Shown here piece by piece: positions 22,152-34,054 of a stretch of DNA of 64,000 nt. Origin of the DNA: Porphyra umbilicalis. Taxonomy: Eukaryota > Rhodophyta > Bangiophyceae > Bangiales > Bangiaceae. Position 1 is the stretch's first letter. Each line of letters begins with the position of its first letter. Both the position numbers and the translations under genes were made by a program. A model generated the notes under the pieces. The model was given only the letters and a program-made list of their open reading frames with translations, did no database searches and was not told where the DNA came from. The DNA lies in NCBI GenBank assembly GCA_002049455.2, contig KV918864.1:164759-228758 (forward strand), read 5' to 3'.

Positions 22152-23505
22152 CAGTCGCTACTCAAAATTATTTGTCCACCCTGTGAGGCCAATTCCAGCG
22201 CCGTTCAGATCACAGTCGAGATCGAAAAAGCCGCCTCTGCGGTGCTGATCTGCCGCATTCTGGTGACTTAGGCGCAGACACGTTCCTCAGAGTCCTATAA
22301 AGAAAGGCTCACAGAGTCGCTCCAGAAGCCAGAAACAGATCACAACCAACATGACAGGGAAGGGACGGACCCCCCTAAGCCCCCAGCAGGTGAGCTCGAT
22401 CAAGGAGATGGTCGCGAACAAGATGTCGAACGGCGCCATCGCGGTGTCGCTGAACCTCAAGAAGAGCACCGTCGCCTACGTCGCGGCCAATGCTCGGCGG
22501 GCCGACGGGGGGGCGCGCAAGGACAACCGGGGTCGTCCTAAGGTTCTGAGCCCCCGTGAGTTGCGGGGGCTCCGCCGCCTTGTGGAGGAGAACCCGTTTG
22601 CCTCCCTGGCCGAGATTGCCGAAAAGCTCAATGCTGGGCGCACAAACCCTCCGGCGGGACAATCCCTTCGCCCAGTGTCTCCGAGCACGGTCCGCCGAGC
22701 GGTCAAGGGCATGGGAATGCGGTCGTGCGCCCCCGCCATGAAGCCGTTCGTGTCCGCCGTGAACAAGAAGAAGCGCCTCCAGTGGGCCAAAGATCATCTT
22801 CCGTGGAGCATTCAGTGGGCTTCAGTGCTCTACTCGGACGAGAGCTCCTTCCTGGTGCGGCAGCCGCAGTCACGACGAGTGTGGCGCCAGCCTGGCCAGC
22901 GGTACGCGACGCAGAACCTCCGCCCGACCTTTAAGAGCGGTCGGGAGAGCGTGATGGTGTGGGGTGCGTTCTCCGCCGTGGGGCGGACACCCCTGCTGCG
23001 GGTGGAAGGGAGTATGAACGGTGCGTCCTACGTCGACGTGCTCGAGTCGGTGGTCGTGCACTACATTTGTGCGGACTACGGGTCACCGGACGGGGCCTGG
23101 TTCCAGGAGGGCTTGGCTCCTTGCCATACCTCTAAGGTGGCTAAGGCTTGCAAGCAGGCCTTGGGGCTCAAGGTGCTGCCGTGGGTCGGACAAAGTGCCG
23201 ACGTCAACCCCATCGAGAACGCCTGGGCCGAGCTAGAGCGTCGCCTGCGCGCGCGCCCGACGGCGCCGAAGACCAAGGACCAGGTGTTTGCTGTGCTGCA
23301 GGAAGAGTGGGCGGCGATTCCTGATGCATACTTCAAGAAGTTGGCGGAGAGCATGCCCCACCGCGTGTGTGCGGTGATTGCGGCGAAGGGGGCCGGTACC
23401 AAGTATTAGTGCGTCTGTTGCAGTGGGAACGGATGGTGGGATCGGATCAAAAAGAATCTCAGAAAGTGATTGATGTGGTGGACGAATAATTTTGAGTAGC
23501 GACTG
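22152..23505 (+). mobile_element. Complete Tc1/mariner element, 1354 bp, TA duplication
   Basis: Inverted termini of 29 bp with one mismatch, starting CAGTCGCTACTCAAAATTAT, lie at 22152-22180 and 23477-23505. TA is duplicated at 22150-22151 and 23506-23507. The single ORF occupies most of the interior. Length, termini, target and gene content match the family. Near-identical ends and an open frame point to a young insertion. Confidence 0.97.
22351..23409 (+). CDS. Tc1/mariner transposase, 352 residues, second catalytic Asp replaced by Gly
   Basis: An uninterrupted frame of normal length. Residues about 8-50 form the first helix-turn-helix (LSPQQVSSIKEMVANKMSNG then STVAYVAAN), followed by a basic GRPK-type linker and a second helix-turn-helix (about 68-125) ending STVRRAVKGMGM. 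The DDE domain has Asp163 in YSDESSF, an HT of the usual APCHT motif, and Glu289 in NPIENAWAELERRL. The position that is Asp in nearly all relatives (FQQDNAPCHT) is Gly254 here (FQEGLAPCHT, codon GGC at 23110-23112). Spacing from 254 to 289 is 34, so the ancestor was DD34E. Loss of this metal ligand should abolish cleavage, although binding to the termini may persist. Confidence 0.95.
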   Translation: MTGKGRTPLSPQQVSSIKEMVANKMSNGAIAVSLNLKKSTVAYVAANARRADGGARKDNRGRPKVLSPRELRGLRRLVEENPFASLAEIAEKLNAGRTNPPAGQSLRPVSPSTVRRAVKGMGMRSCAPAMKPFVSAVNKKKRLQWAKDHLPWSIQWASVLYSDESSFLVRQPQSRRVWRQPGQRYATQNLRPTFKSGRESVMVWGAFSAVGRTPLLRVEGSMNGASYVDVLESVVVHYICADYGSPDGAWFQEGLAPCHTSKVAKACKQALGLKVLPWVGQSADVNPIENAWAELERRLRARPTAPKTKDQVFAVLQEEWAAIPDAYFKKLAESMPHRVCAVIAAKGAGTKY

Positions 23506-23507
23506 TA

Positions 23508-23917
23508 CAATAGCTTCGTCAACCAGAACTAAAGAAAGTAACTACGCCGTACCACGCACGAGAGCATCGAGCTTGGTAGCGAAATGGGCTGGGCATTATT
23601 TTGAGTCACCATCGAGCCCTGTCTGCCTGCTGTTCTGCTTGTCCATCACTCGTCTCCTTCTCTCTCCCCTGGCCGTTGCGTTGGACATGATGCCGTGCGC
23701 ACTGGTCCGATGCCTCTCCTGTCACAGAGAGAGGATCACTGAACGTGCCCCAATCCCAGCAGCCAGGATGGGAGCAAAGAGAGCTCCCTACAGGGAAAAT
23801 GCTAGTACGGGCGCTCTGCGCTTTCTGAGCCGACCACTACATCGCAATTAGGGAAATTTTCTGTTATCCTACGTGCTCTGTCTCTTCTTACACTGAGTCG
23901 AAGCTTAACCAGAGAAC
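23508..23917. other. Spacer right of the mariner element
   Basis: Moderate GC with one short plus-strand frame and nothing recognised. Confidence 0.4.
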
Positions 23918-25647
23918 TTGCTCGTCCTTGTACGCTTTCACTATTCGTACTTTGTTCTTTCCACTGGTGTCTTCAGCGTCTCGACCGCGGACCTGATGAG
24001 GGCGCTTCCTGCAGAATTCCTCGCCTTTCTCTGCACGCAGTGCCACGAGGCTTTCCTCCGCCCGTGCACCGGGCTTCGACAGTGGCAGGCAACAGCTGGA
24101 CCACTTGTGGGCCAAGCACTGTACACAATAATCGCGGCCTTCGCGGAGGTGCAGTGCAAGTTGGCGGCAAGCACGGACAGCCTCGGTGTGCCCCTCGGGC
24201 TGTGCGACCGATGCTATTGCCAAGCGAAGCGCGCTTGGCGATGCAGTGGCCAAGCGGAGCCCCGCGTCAAAGATGGTGCCCTTCCCCCGTTGTAACATCG
24301 GCTTTAAATGGCATCAAGCCCCCCTCGGTTGAGCTGGCAGGCCGGGTGTTAGGAGAGCTGCGCCTGTCAGTCGGCTCATGCGGACACACCGGGTTCCACG
24401 TGTGCCTCTACACATCAGCCGGTGGTGGACCTGGCGAGCGACTCGACGGCTGAAGGCATGTTCACAGCCTCACGGGCCCTGCGAGGCTGCGATTCCTGTC
24501 GGTCGGTCGAGAAGCGCGCTGCGCAGCTCGGGAGAAAGGTGGACGAGGCCATGCGTCTCGCTGCTCTTGAGAACGCAGAGCAGGCGAGCTGCGCGTACGG
24601 CTCCTTACAGCTCATGCGGTGCCCTCGCCGGCGTCATTCACGCCGCTCCCACCACCAAGCTGTCCCCGAGTTGTTGAGGCGTTTCGCTACGGAGCACTTA
24701 GGAATACTCAGAATGGTCCTTTTTTTCCGGCTATCGCTGGAACCACTTCGCACCGTCCTTGCCCTCCAGTTATTCGGACAAAAAAGGACAACGGGCAGCA
24801 GCGCGCGTACGTGAGACAGCCGGTCTCTCGAAAGGCTGTTGTTAAGCGCAGTCAGCTGTACGCGCGCTCAGCTACTGGTGTGCGCCTGCGAAGCAACGCC
24901 GTGGGGGCTGATGCAAGTGCCGGTGTGGCGGATGGGATGGTCACCATCTCCGTAGCTGTGGCAAGCTGCCCAGGAAGCCGCCGATTGAGAGTGCAGCCGG
25001 CGTCCTCTCTGACGCCCGAGCAGCAGCTGGGGCAAATTTCGGTCAATGAAGTAAGCTGCACAGCTTTCGATGGCATCTGACGGGGCATTGGTGCGTTTCG
25101 AGTCGGTCTCGTCAGCGTGCCCGTTTTGCGAGTCGCTCGGAAGCGACCAGCTCCGCTACCAGCTAAGGAAGTGGCCGTCACAGCATCTGGCACGCACCTG
25201 GTGAGCCTTATGAATGCCGTGCAGGAGAAGCTCTCCGAACTGAGCGCCACGGGCGGATTCGTTGAGAGGCTGGTGCATGTGGAGAACCTTGAGCCGATCC
25301 CGCAGACCGCTGACGACGCGGCGGTCACGGCCGCAGAGCGCAGCTCCCTGGCTGCCTCCCCCCATCCCAATGTGAAGGACGTGCGCCTGACATTGAGAAT
25401 ATACAAGGGGGGGATGCCGAACTCTGTTAAGACTTTTGGGGTGGCTAACCAGCTCCGTCCACACAAGCTCCACAACACCTTTCTGGTCGCTGTGTGCCTT
25501 GCGAACAGGAACAAGTACGACAAGGTGGCAGAAATGCTTAGTGAGCATCTGACCCAGGTACTGGAGCTGGTGCGTGATTGTGGCATCGTCGGCGGCAGGC
25601 GCCACGCTGTGAGACTGCTGCTGACAAGCGACTATGAGGCTCTTTGA
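23918..25647 (+). CDS. Unrecognised gene or gene relic with Cys pairs, probably several exons
   Basis: Three protein-like segments follow each other on the plus strand. The first (23918-24295) has an LCTQCHEAFLRPC motif and LCDRCYCQAKRAW, two Cys pairs that could form a zinc site. The second (about 24422-24615) has CDSCRSVEKRAAQLG and a helical stretch. The third is one frame from 24619 to 25647 interrupted by TGA at 25078-25080; its last 170 residues read as a normal globular protein and end LLTSDYEAL. Introns or decay could explain the frame changes. I do not recognise the family; a transposon-borne origin is possible given the neighbours. Confidence 0.35.
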
Positions 25648-26558
25648 ACATTGCACGGGCAAAAAGGACCCAGCTCAACATTGTCATGCCTCATGTGCTA
25701 CGCCACAAAGACCCCAAGCCTGACGCACTCTGGGTTGGACAGTCCGTTCGGTACGCTGAAAGACGTGGAAGCGCCATCCACTACTCCCCTCCGAACGTAG
25801 TCTCACCTCGAGAAGATGGTTTTGGCGAGTGCCCCTCACGTAGGCCCGGGAGAGCAGATGGCTGCTACAAGCCTGCCATCGGTCGATTGAGCGGCCACCC
25901 CTGCTCTTCATAGATTCTCTACAGATAGTACCCATTCTCTTGCTCTCGACAATGCGAAGTACGCCGCGTTTGCTACGGTTGGCGGTCGAACTTATCGTTT
26001 CCTGTAAAGGGCGAGCAGCTGGGTAAGCGTACGCCTACAGTCTGGCTGAGACGCTGCGCTGCGTCGTTCGAGTGCGTCACGCACCCCACCACTGCGGTTT
26101 TCGTATTGGGAGGGACTTCCATACCATCGTCAAACGTAGTGATGCAGTGTGCCGCACTCTCCTTGGCCTTTTTGATCGGAGGACCCCCAGACCCCTACTG
26201 TCCATTGTCGCAGCACCGTCCGTCACCTTTCCCTCCGCCCTAAAACTCCGGAGCTCCACCCCCCCCCCCCCCCAACGGCATCGTCGCCTACTCCAACCAG
26301 AGCTGGACGAAGAAATAACGCATAAAAGAATAGCGGGGCCGGGGGTCGAGGGGACGGGGGTTGGGGGGAGGGGCGAAGCAGGAGGGGGAGAGGGGTCGAG
26401 GTGGAGGGAAGAGGTGGGGTCAACGGCGGAGGATGCTGGACCGGGGCAAAAAGGGGAGGGGAGGGAGGGATCGAAACGAGGGGGACGGGCACGAACGGTG
26501 GCTGCCACAGAGCTGGCTCTAAGCGGACGGGGGCCAGCCCCCGTCGATCAGACGCGTA
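25648..26558. other. Spacer with a 15-base C run
   Basis: No supported gene. A C homopolymer lies at 26259-26273 and a G-rich, purine-rich stretch follows (26330-26480). The frame 26072-26659 crosses the end of the next element and is not credible. Confidence 0.4.
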
Positions 26559-29500
26559 CAGTCAATATCCGGTTAAATGACACCCCTGCACACATGACAA
26601 CCCCTGTCCAGCGGTGCATTCTCACAACGCCCAGGCCCGATCGTTCTCGTTCCGACTGAGATATCGGTTGATCACTGCCTCGCTGACTTGTCAATCGCCA
26701 GATTCGTGCTCTTGTTGTCGGTGCGGCTAAGAGAACACACCCATGTCGGCAGACCCGTGCAGTCGACCATTTGACTTGACAAGAAACCAGCACCTCCAAC
26801 CGCCTGCCCTCCATCCTTCCTTCCCCCTCCCTCCCAGCCATTCTGGATCTAGGAAAACAACCATGACGAAAGAAAAAACAGCATCATTCTTCCTCGAGGT
26901 CCATCCGGTCCTCGTTCTCCTCACTCTCGTCGCTCTTCTCACTCTGCTCACTCCCCTCACTTCCGGACGAGGCTACTGACGCGCTCGAGGCGTCACTATC
27001 ACACGAGTTTTCGCTCCCCTCTCCCTCTCCCCCCCCAACCTCCTTGTCGTTGCATCCCGCTCTCTCCACAAAATTGCTCTCGTCCGCCGTAGCGGCCAGC
27101 GCACCCTCGCCCTCCTCCATTGGAAGCCAGTCTTGCACAGCCATCTCCCTCACGGATGTCGGGGTGTCGATAAATGCCTCCTGTCCAAACCGACAGTCGC
27201 CCAACAGAGACACGACGGAAATGAAATCATCTCCGAGCTCACGAGAGGATGCAAGGTACACTTTGTGCAAGGAGGTGACCTCGGTCGCAAGCGTGTGCGG
27301 CAAAACTTTCGACTTGACCCAACAATGTGCGATTGTGGAGGCCTCGACCGCCTCCCATTCGTTCATCACCATCTCGGACTCGTCTTGGAGGTGGGCCCCA
27401 GTACTGCTCCGAACACCTCGGATATAAACCCGTGGAACGCGCACGCGTGCTCGGCGACGTCGATCCGGCCACGAATCTGGGGAGGCGGGCCAGTCTCACA
27501 GAAACCCCCAAATGCCCGGGCCGCACACTGCCGCAGATGGATTGCTTCCTTCTAACGAAGCGGCGATTGCCAATGAAGCGCAGCCCCCTCCTAGGCCGTG
27601 AGCCGTGTGTCGGGCGTTCCGAGTCGCTGGCCGCACCGGAATTGGTGCTGCACGCCGTGCGGAGCTGCGTGCTACCCGCCGCAGCACGATTCGCGCCGCA
27701 CGCCTCTCCGCGCCGCGCACCGCCCGCCGAACAGCGAGCTGCGCCGCTCGACGCTCCGCCCAAACCGCCGCCGTGACCGCTGCGCTTGAGGGCGCAGGTG
27801 GTCGATCGTCAATGTCTGGCAACGAACCGTCCCGGCCAAGCGACCGGCGCACGCATGAGGCGCTGGCAGGCCCCGCTGCACGAGACGTCCCCCCCATGTC
27901 GCCAAAAATTGTACCTTCCCCTGTGCTGCCAGCAGTGAGCAAAGTGGCCGACGCTTTTCCAACGTCCATCGCCCGTTCGCGCCCGCCCGTGGCAGCGGCG
28001 GCACCAGTGGCATCAGCGCCACCAGCAACACCAGCGACACCAACTGGCTCGCGATTGCTCAAGGTTGCTTCAAATGCACCCACGACCAAGCCCAGCAGCC
28101 GCCCCTTGTAGCGTCTTTTTACAGACGCAATGATCCCCAGGTCCAATGGTTGGTAGATGGACGTACATTTCGGAGGAAGCGCATATAACTTGACTTGATC
28201 GCTCTAGATGTCGCCGAGTGTCCCGCAATTGTCCGACACCAGGGCTACTGGTTGTCTCGTGCGGGCCCGAACCGCAACGAGAAAGACCATCTCAAACCAG
28301 CACTTGAAGAGGTCACTGTCCATCCACGCGTTCGTCTGGGAGAAGTACGGGAGCGGGCACGGCCGACGGAAGGGCTCAAAACACAGCGGTTGCTTCGCTT
28401 TGTCGATGACGGCTACCAGGATCTTGTGGGTACCGGTAGCGTTGCACGCCAGAACGAGGGTAATGCGATGTTTAGCTTTCATAGCTTTCGTACCCCGCGC
28501 ATGCCGCCGTTGGCCAGCCTGGACGTAGGCCCGATTGGGGATGCACCAGTAGAAGAGGACCGTCTCGTCCATATTATAGATCCACTCCGCTGGATCAGCC
28601 TCGAGCGCCGCCTGAATCTGGGCGATGCGCTCCGCGGCACCCGCAACGTCTGCAGAGCCTGCTTCACCCCATAACGCCACGTTACTAAGACCGCGACTCT
28701 TAGCCCATGGATGATTTGGGGGGACCCCTAAGGCCGGCGACCCCTTGTTCCGCCGTAATTCGCCGTCAACGGGCTTCCAGGAGGCTTCCAGACACTCAGG
28801 AGAGCCACCCGCCCACGCGCTGTAAAGTCTGGTATCAATCCCACAGGGACTGAGAGATGCTGTCAAAGTAGGAACGACGAAGGTGCGGAGCCGACAGGTC
28901 CTCCGCCGCTGCGGCCCGTGGCTTGTTTTCGCCCTTGTTCCGGTAAATGTTCCGCGAAGCCGACGTGCTGGTGTGCAGACAGAACATGTCCAGGGTTTGC
29001 GCCCAAGTGTAGCTGGCGTCATCGATGTCGACTAATGCAATCTTGTCACCTTAATGTAACGAAGTTCGGGGCTTGCGCCCCTCCCTTGACCCCGGGCGCC
29101 CAATACCTCCCCTGACCACGCCGGCTCCCCGCCCAGAACCGCCCCGCCAACCTTGCCCAGCGCCACGCCCGCGCGCACCGACGCCGCCCTGGCCTTGTCC
29201 AACCGCGCCTCGACAACGTACGCTAGGCGGGCTTGCCGCCAAACCCGCAGAGCTTGTGCCTTTCCTTTCCCCGTCCAAAGGTGGAGGTGGCCACCATGGT
29301 GCTGTTGATAGCTCCAATGGGTCATCACGGAGGGCTGAAGTTGTTGCGGCTGTTGCCGCACGTGCTGCAGTCTGGATGACTTGCTCGGTTTGAGTTGACG
29401 GGCTTGGAAACACCTCCTATGCGGCCGCGGCAGCCGCCGCGGCGGCGGCGCTGCTGACGCGTCGTTATGTGCCTGTGATGTCCTCGGGGGGGGGAAGCAA

Positions 29501-30330
29501 CTGCAGGGATAAAGATAGCACTGGCAAAACAACTAGCACATGCATAGAGAAGAACAAACTCAAACGCCGGCACAACCAAACCAAGATCTCCGATTGGTAG
29601 CGGAACAAAAGGAAAATAAGGAAACCAAAAATGAAAATGACCAGACCTCAAATCCCCGCCGGCCTGTACTCTAAATCACACGGAACCACCGGATCACCCG
29701 CAGGGTCGGTCGCCAGCCAAACACGCTATCATCCACAGCCCCTGTCTCAGGGATCCCCACCTTGGATACCCCCCCCCTGTTTGCGGTTGCAGAGTTTTAT
29801 GGTAGGCGACGGGGAGGGTTGGGGGGGGTAATGCGACATCGCTACTGTACTTTTGAGGTGGGGGGTGGCGGCGACCTGCAGGATGAATGAGGTGATGGGG
29901 GTGGCTGTGGCTGAGACAAGGGACGAAGAGGGACGATGAGGGAGCATGTACAATAGACAAGAAATAAAGGTAGTCGGAGGAGGGAACGATAGAAAAGGGG
30001 GCAGGTTGAAATCGGGTACACGTTACACCGTCGTGTCTCATGTACAAGGCTTTGGAGCATAATCCATAAGTAGATATAAAGTGTTTTTGAGACTCTACAT
30101 ATGATGAGTGTTCTCTCCCCACCCGGAGAGCTTCTTTTCTGACTGTGAATTGAAATGATCTGACGACAGCCCGCCATTGGCCGAGGGAAGACTCGACATT
30201 CGTCGAGTCGGCGTGGTCAGTTACTCCATGTCCGTGCCGACCCTTTGGGCGAGGCGCTTGCAGTCAGACGGCGCGCCTTCACCTGAAACGAGCTCCGCGT
30301 TGGCAGACTTCTTTGGTCTGGCGAGAGCTA
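26559..30330 (-). mobile_element. Pogo/Tigger-like element copy 1, decayed; right end not found
   Basis: The left terminus CAGTCAATATCCGGTTAAAT follows a TA at 26557-26558 and matches the ends of copy 2. Inside, on the minus strand, is a transposase paralogous along its whole length to that of copy 2. Copy 1 would need to end at about 30.3 kb if it had the length of copy 2 (3.7 kb), but no reverse-oriented terminus is visible there, so the right end given is only the point where copy 2 begins. Confidence 0.6.
26884..29651 (-). pseudogene. Pogo/Tigger-type transposase, broken by stops and frameshifts
   Basis: Reading leftwards from 29651: an N-terminal hydrophobic segment, a part matching copy 2 (PSPSTQTEQVIQTAARAA against PGPSRNTIQAIQIAARAA), an in-frame TAA just before GDKIALVDIDDASYTWAQTL, then a CENPB-type DNA-binding region damaged by frameshifts (about 28720-28870). 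The DDE core keeps its frame: first Asp in NMDET, a changed GTLGD after SDN (copy 2 has GAH), TAG at 28204-28206, then YQPLDLGII. Another TGA lies at 27496-27498, after which the acidic C-terminal extension matches copy 2. At least three stops make it inactive. Confidence 0.8.
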
Positions 30331-33300
30331 CAGTCAATATCCGCTTACATGGCACCCTGGCGGACTTTGAAGACCCTGTTCCTGCGACGCACTCTGGTGG
30401 CGCACTAGCCGGTGCCCTGCTCAATGTACGGGTGATCGGTATTGTTTCCTCCGTGATTGAGGCCGATCGCAGCGTGAAAGCGCTCTCGGTCGCAGATTCT
30501 GAGGTAGATCCGGACTGTTTGCCTCCCGAAGATCGCACGAGGAAGCACTCGCGCGGATTTGATCGGGGCAGGGGTTGCGCGTCTGTCCTCTTGCGGCCGC
30601 GGGCACGAAGAAGTCTGGCCAGAAACCTGGAGCGAACTAATCTACTTGGCGGGGAACGCGCGAACGCCCGAGCCCGTACCGTTCACTGCACCATCATTAA
30701 CCCCCTGCTCTTGCTCCCCGGTGCTCCCCCCCCCATCTCCGTGTACGACGGCACACATGCAATCGCTTTTCGATTTTTTGAGGGGGCGCGCGTAGTCTTT
30801 TGGTTCCAAACACAAAGGAAGAGGAACATGTAGTACTAGGGAAGAAACTAAAGTCATTCACTGTCGCTGCCGGAGGCCTCGTCAATGCCTTCGCCTTCCC
30901 CTGTCTCCCCCCCCCTCTTCTGCTCAAAAAAAATTCGGTCCCCCGTAGCAGCTCGCACCTCCTCGTCGTCCTCCTCAGTCAACCAGTTCTGCATCGCCAA
31001 CTCCCGCGCATGCGCCGGATCCTCCCCCAACGCCTTCTCGCGAAAGCGACATCCCTCGATGTGAGATACCACCGAGCTCCCGTCAGTGCCCAGCGATCGA
31101 GAGGAAGCGGCGAATTCCCCATGCAAGGCGATGACGACCGTTTCAATGGCATGTGGCAAAATGGTGGATTTGACCCAGCAATGGGCCATCGTTGACGCTT
31201 CAACCGCGTCCCATTCCGCCGTGACAATATCCGAGGCGTCTTGCAGATGGACAGCCGCACCGTCTCGGAAACCACGGATCACTACCGGCGTTGCGCGTGC
31301 GCGCGAGCGCCGACTGGTTAACTCCTGGGCAGATGGGGCGGCCGGCAAGTCAGACGGCCAGCCCCAAATTCTCTGTGCAGCTGCAGTCGCCAATGGGTTG
31401 GCTCCCCCCGCCGACACGTCCTCGGACTGTGAGCCGTCGGCGGCATGCCCGGAAGCGCCGTAAATCTCAGAAGCCAAGCCCGAGACGCGTGCTTGCGGTG
31501 CTTGCTCCGCGGCTTCAACGATCATCCGGCCACCGGCTCGCGTCTCAGCTGCTGCCGTACCGTATGGTGCGGTAGATAATACATTCGCCGCAGCAGCCGC
31601 ACGGCTCACTGCAGCACGCGCCTCGCGTAAAATCTGCAGCGGCGCAGCGCGGTGCGCCGCGGCGCTTCCCACGCGAGCGGGCGCCATCCCAGATACGGGA
31701 TTCAGCGGCTGCTCGTTGGCTGCGTCGCCGGCTGACTGCCACCAACACTCGGCCAAAAGCCACCCACCCGCCACCACTTCTGTCGCCACAACCGGGGCGT
31801 TCAGCGGGGCCTTTGCGGTCGCCACGCTGATTACTACCCCCGTGGCTTCGTCAGCCGGCACCGCGTCCGCAGACCCCACCCCCGTCGAGACACCAGCAGT
31901 CGATAGCGGCACGGGAGCCCCAGGCTCTGGCGCCACCGGTAAGCACGTCCCCGCCGCTAAGCCGGCGCCCGTCCGTGTTTGGTTTCCCAGCGTTATCTCA
32001 AAGACCCCCACAACCAGGTCCAACAGCCGCCGCTTGTACCGTCTCTTCAGACACGCGATGATTCCTAGATCAAGAGGCTGGTAGATAGCTGTACAGCTCG
32101 GTGGAAGAGGGATGAACGTGACTTTGATGCTCTCGAGTTCTTCGTGAGCCCCACAATTGTCGTAGATGAGGGCGACTGGGAGAGTAGTGCGGGCCCGAAC
32201 GGCGGGTAGGAAGACGGTCTCCAACCGGGACTGAAACACATCGCCGTCCATCCACGCACTCGGCTGAGAGAAGTACGGGAGGGGACACGCTTGACCTGGG
32301 GGCTTAAAGCACAGGGGCTGCTTGGCTTTGCCAATCATGGTGGCGGGGATCTTGTGGGCCCTCGTGGCGTTGCAAGCCAATACGAGGGTTGCGCGGTCCT
32401 TAGCCTTCATAGCTTTGGTACTTTGTGCCTGCCGCCGTCGGCCAGCTTGCACGTACGCGCGATTTGGGATGCACCGGTAGAACAGCCCCGTCTCATCCGT
32501 GTTGTAGATTCGATCGGGAGGGTACGCCTCCAGTTGCTCCTGGATCTGCGCAATGCGCGGCGCCGCCGCCTCCGTGTCCACCGACCCGTCTTGACCCCAC
32601 AGCGCCACGTTGAGCAGGTTGTAGCGCCTAGCCCAGTTTTGAATAAAATAGGGCGACCCCTTGAAGCCCGTGGCGCCCAGGTCCGCTGCAATCCGCCGAT
32701 ACCGCGCCTCTAGAACGCCCCCAGCCACCGGAAGATGCCGCGCGCCCACCCGTTGCAGCTTCTGGTACCAATCCCACAGATCCTGGGAGACCTGCTCAAA
32801 ATAGGATCGTCGCAAGCTGGGCGCCGTTACGTCCTCCGACGCTGCTGCGCGGCGCTTGTACTCGACCCGCTTGTCATAAAAATCCCAGGCAGCCGACAGG
32901 CTAATAATGAGGCTAAACGTTGAAAGAGTTTGTGCCCACGTGTGGCCCGCATCCTTGATGTCAATAATATAAGGGTAATTTTGTCACCTAACGGTACAAA
33001 TGCGCGGGACTTGCGCCGCTCTCCCGACCGTGAACACTCAATGCCCCGCCCGCGCTCCGCCCCGTCCCGCCCGCGCTGCACGCCACCGCCCCGCCCTTGC
33101 CGTGCACCGCCGCCCAGCTCGTGCGCCGCGCCACGCAGCCCGAGCCCAGCGCCGCCGTGGGGAGAGCGCCCGCGTGCGGCGCGAGAACGAGCTCCTCGAG
33201 TGGCGCTCTCCGATGTAGGTCGACCCCAGGGCTCATTCGAGAGCTCAATGGGATCTCCGCGCAGCACCGTAGCCGTCGCTGCATTTGCTGCACGCGCGGC

Positions 33301-34054
33301 TATCTGGATAGCCTGTATCGTGTTGCGTGACGGGCCGGGGATGGCCTCCTCCATAGCCGCCGCTGCAACCGCGGCGGCCACATCGCTTATGCGACACCAT
33401 TGCAGGTCCTCCTGGGGGGTGGATTCGTCGACAGGGATAACTACAGTATACGCACAGAGACTAGCACAGGCAAGCACAAGGAGGAGGTTGAAGACCAAGG
33501 CCACGAAACCAAGATCCATTTGACAAGCACAGTGCAAAGGAACAGTGAACCCGACGGCAAAGAAGTATACACATAGGAACACTCCACGCCGCGAGGCGCC
33601 TCAGAACCGAGGAAAAGTAATCTAGGAAACACGAGAGGTACCACACCGCAAGCTCCACATGCCGCAATTGGACCTCGCACTGGTGGATCCGGCGCTGTCG
33701 ACAGACGTCCGTGCGCCCAATGGAGGTGGGCGCTGGAGCGGCTGCACACAGATTGTGGGGACGACAGCGGCGCGGCGACGATGGTGGGGCAACAGCGGCG
33801 CGCCGACGATGGTGGTGGCCACGACGGCGGGTTCCACGTCGATGGGGGCCAGGACGGTGGACCCACGTGAGCGTGCCCCAGTGGGTGCACCTTCTCGGTA
33901 CCGCCTTAATCCCGGTCATTCAATTCCTCTCGATCGGACTGTATGCCGAGTGACGATCTGGTAATACTCCGATCGAGTCCGTGTCGATCGCGTTCCTCCC
34001 AGTTTTTTGGCAGGGTGCCATAAAACTGGAGCGCATATAACCGGATATTGACTG
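30331..34054 (-). mobile_element. Pogo/Tigger-like element copy 2, 3724 bp, TA duplication
   Basis: Ends: CAGTCAATATCCGCTTACAT at 30331 and, reversed, CAGTCAATATCCGGTTATAT ending at 34054, each flanked by TA (30329-30330; 34055-34056). A shared ATGGCACCCTG lies just inside both ends, displaced by a short insertion on the right. The minus-strand transposase fills most of the interior. The insertion lies immediately next to copy 1 in the same orientation. Confidence 0.9.
30854..33582 (-). pseudogene. Pogo/Tigger-type transposase, nearly intact, one apparent 2-bp frameshift
   Basis: The 5' part (33582 to about 32975) encodes a hydrophobic N-terminal segment (MDLGFVALVFNLLLVLACAS), a helical Ala-rich part and a Gly/Arg-rich linker up to GDKITL. 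There the frame must move to reach the rest: copy 1 shows the two parts joined, and copy 2 has an extra AT in TTATATTATT near 32967-32975. The second part has a CENPB-type helix-turn-helix region (LWDWYQKLQ through FIQNWARRY), Asp in NTDETGLF, Asp in LIYDNCGAH and Asp in YQPLDLGII, spacing DD29D, so all catalytic residues are present. A C-terminal extension of about 390 residues ends in an acidic tail. An unusual splice could restore the frame. Confidence 0.85.

Noticed and set aside
30177-30833. Plus-strand frame of 218 residues
   Set aside because: It crosses the left terminus of the pogo element and runs antisense to its 3' region, so it cannot predate the insertion as a gene.
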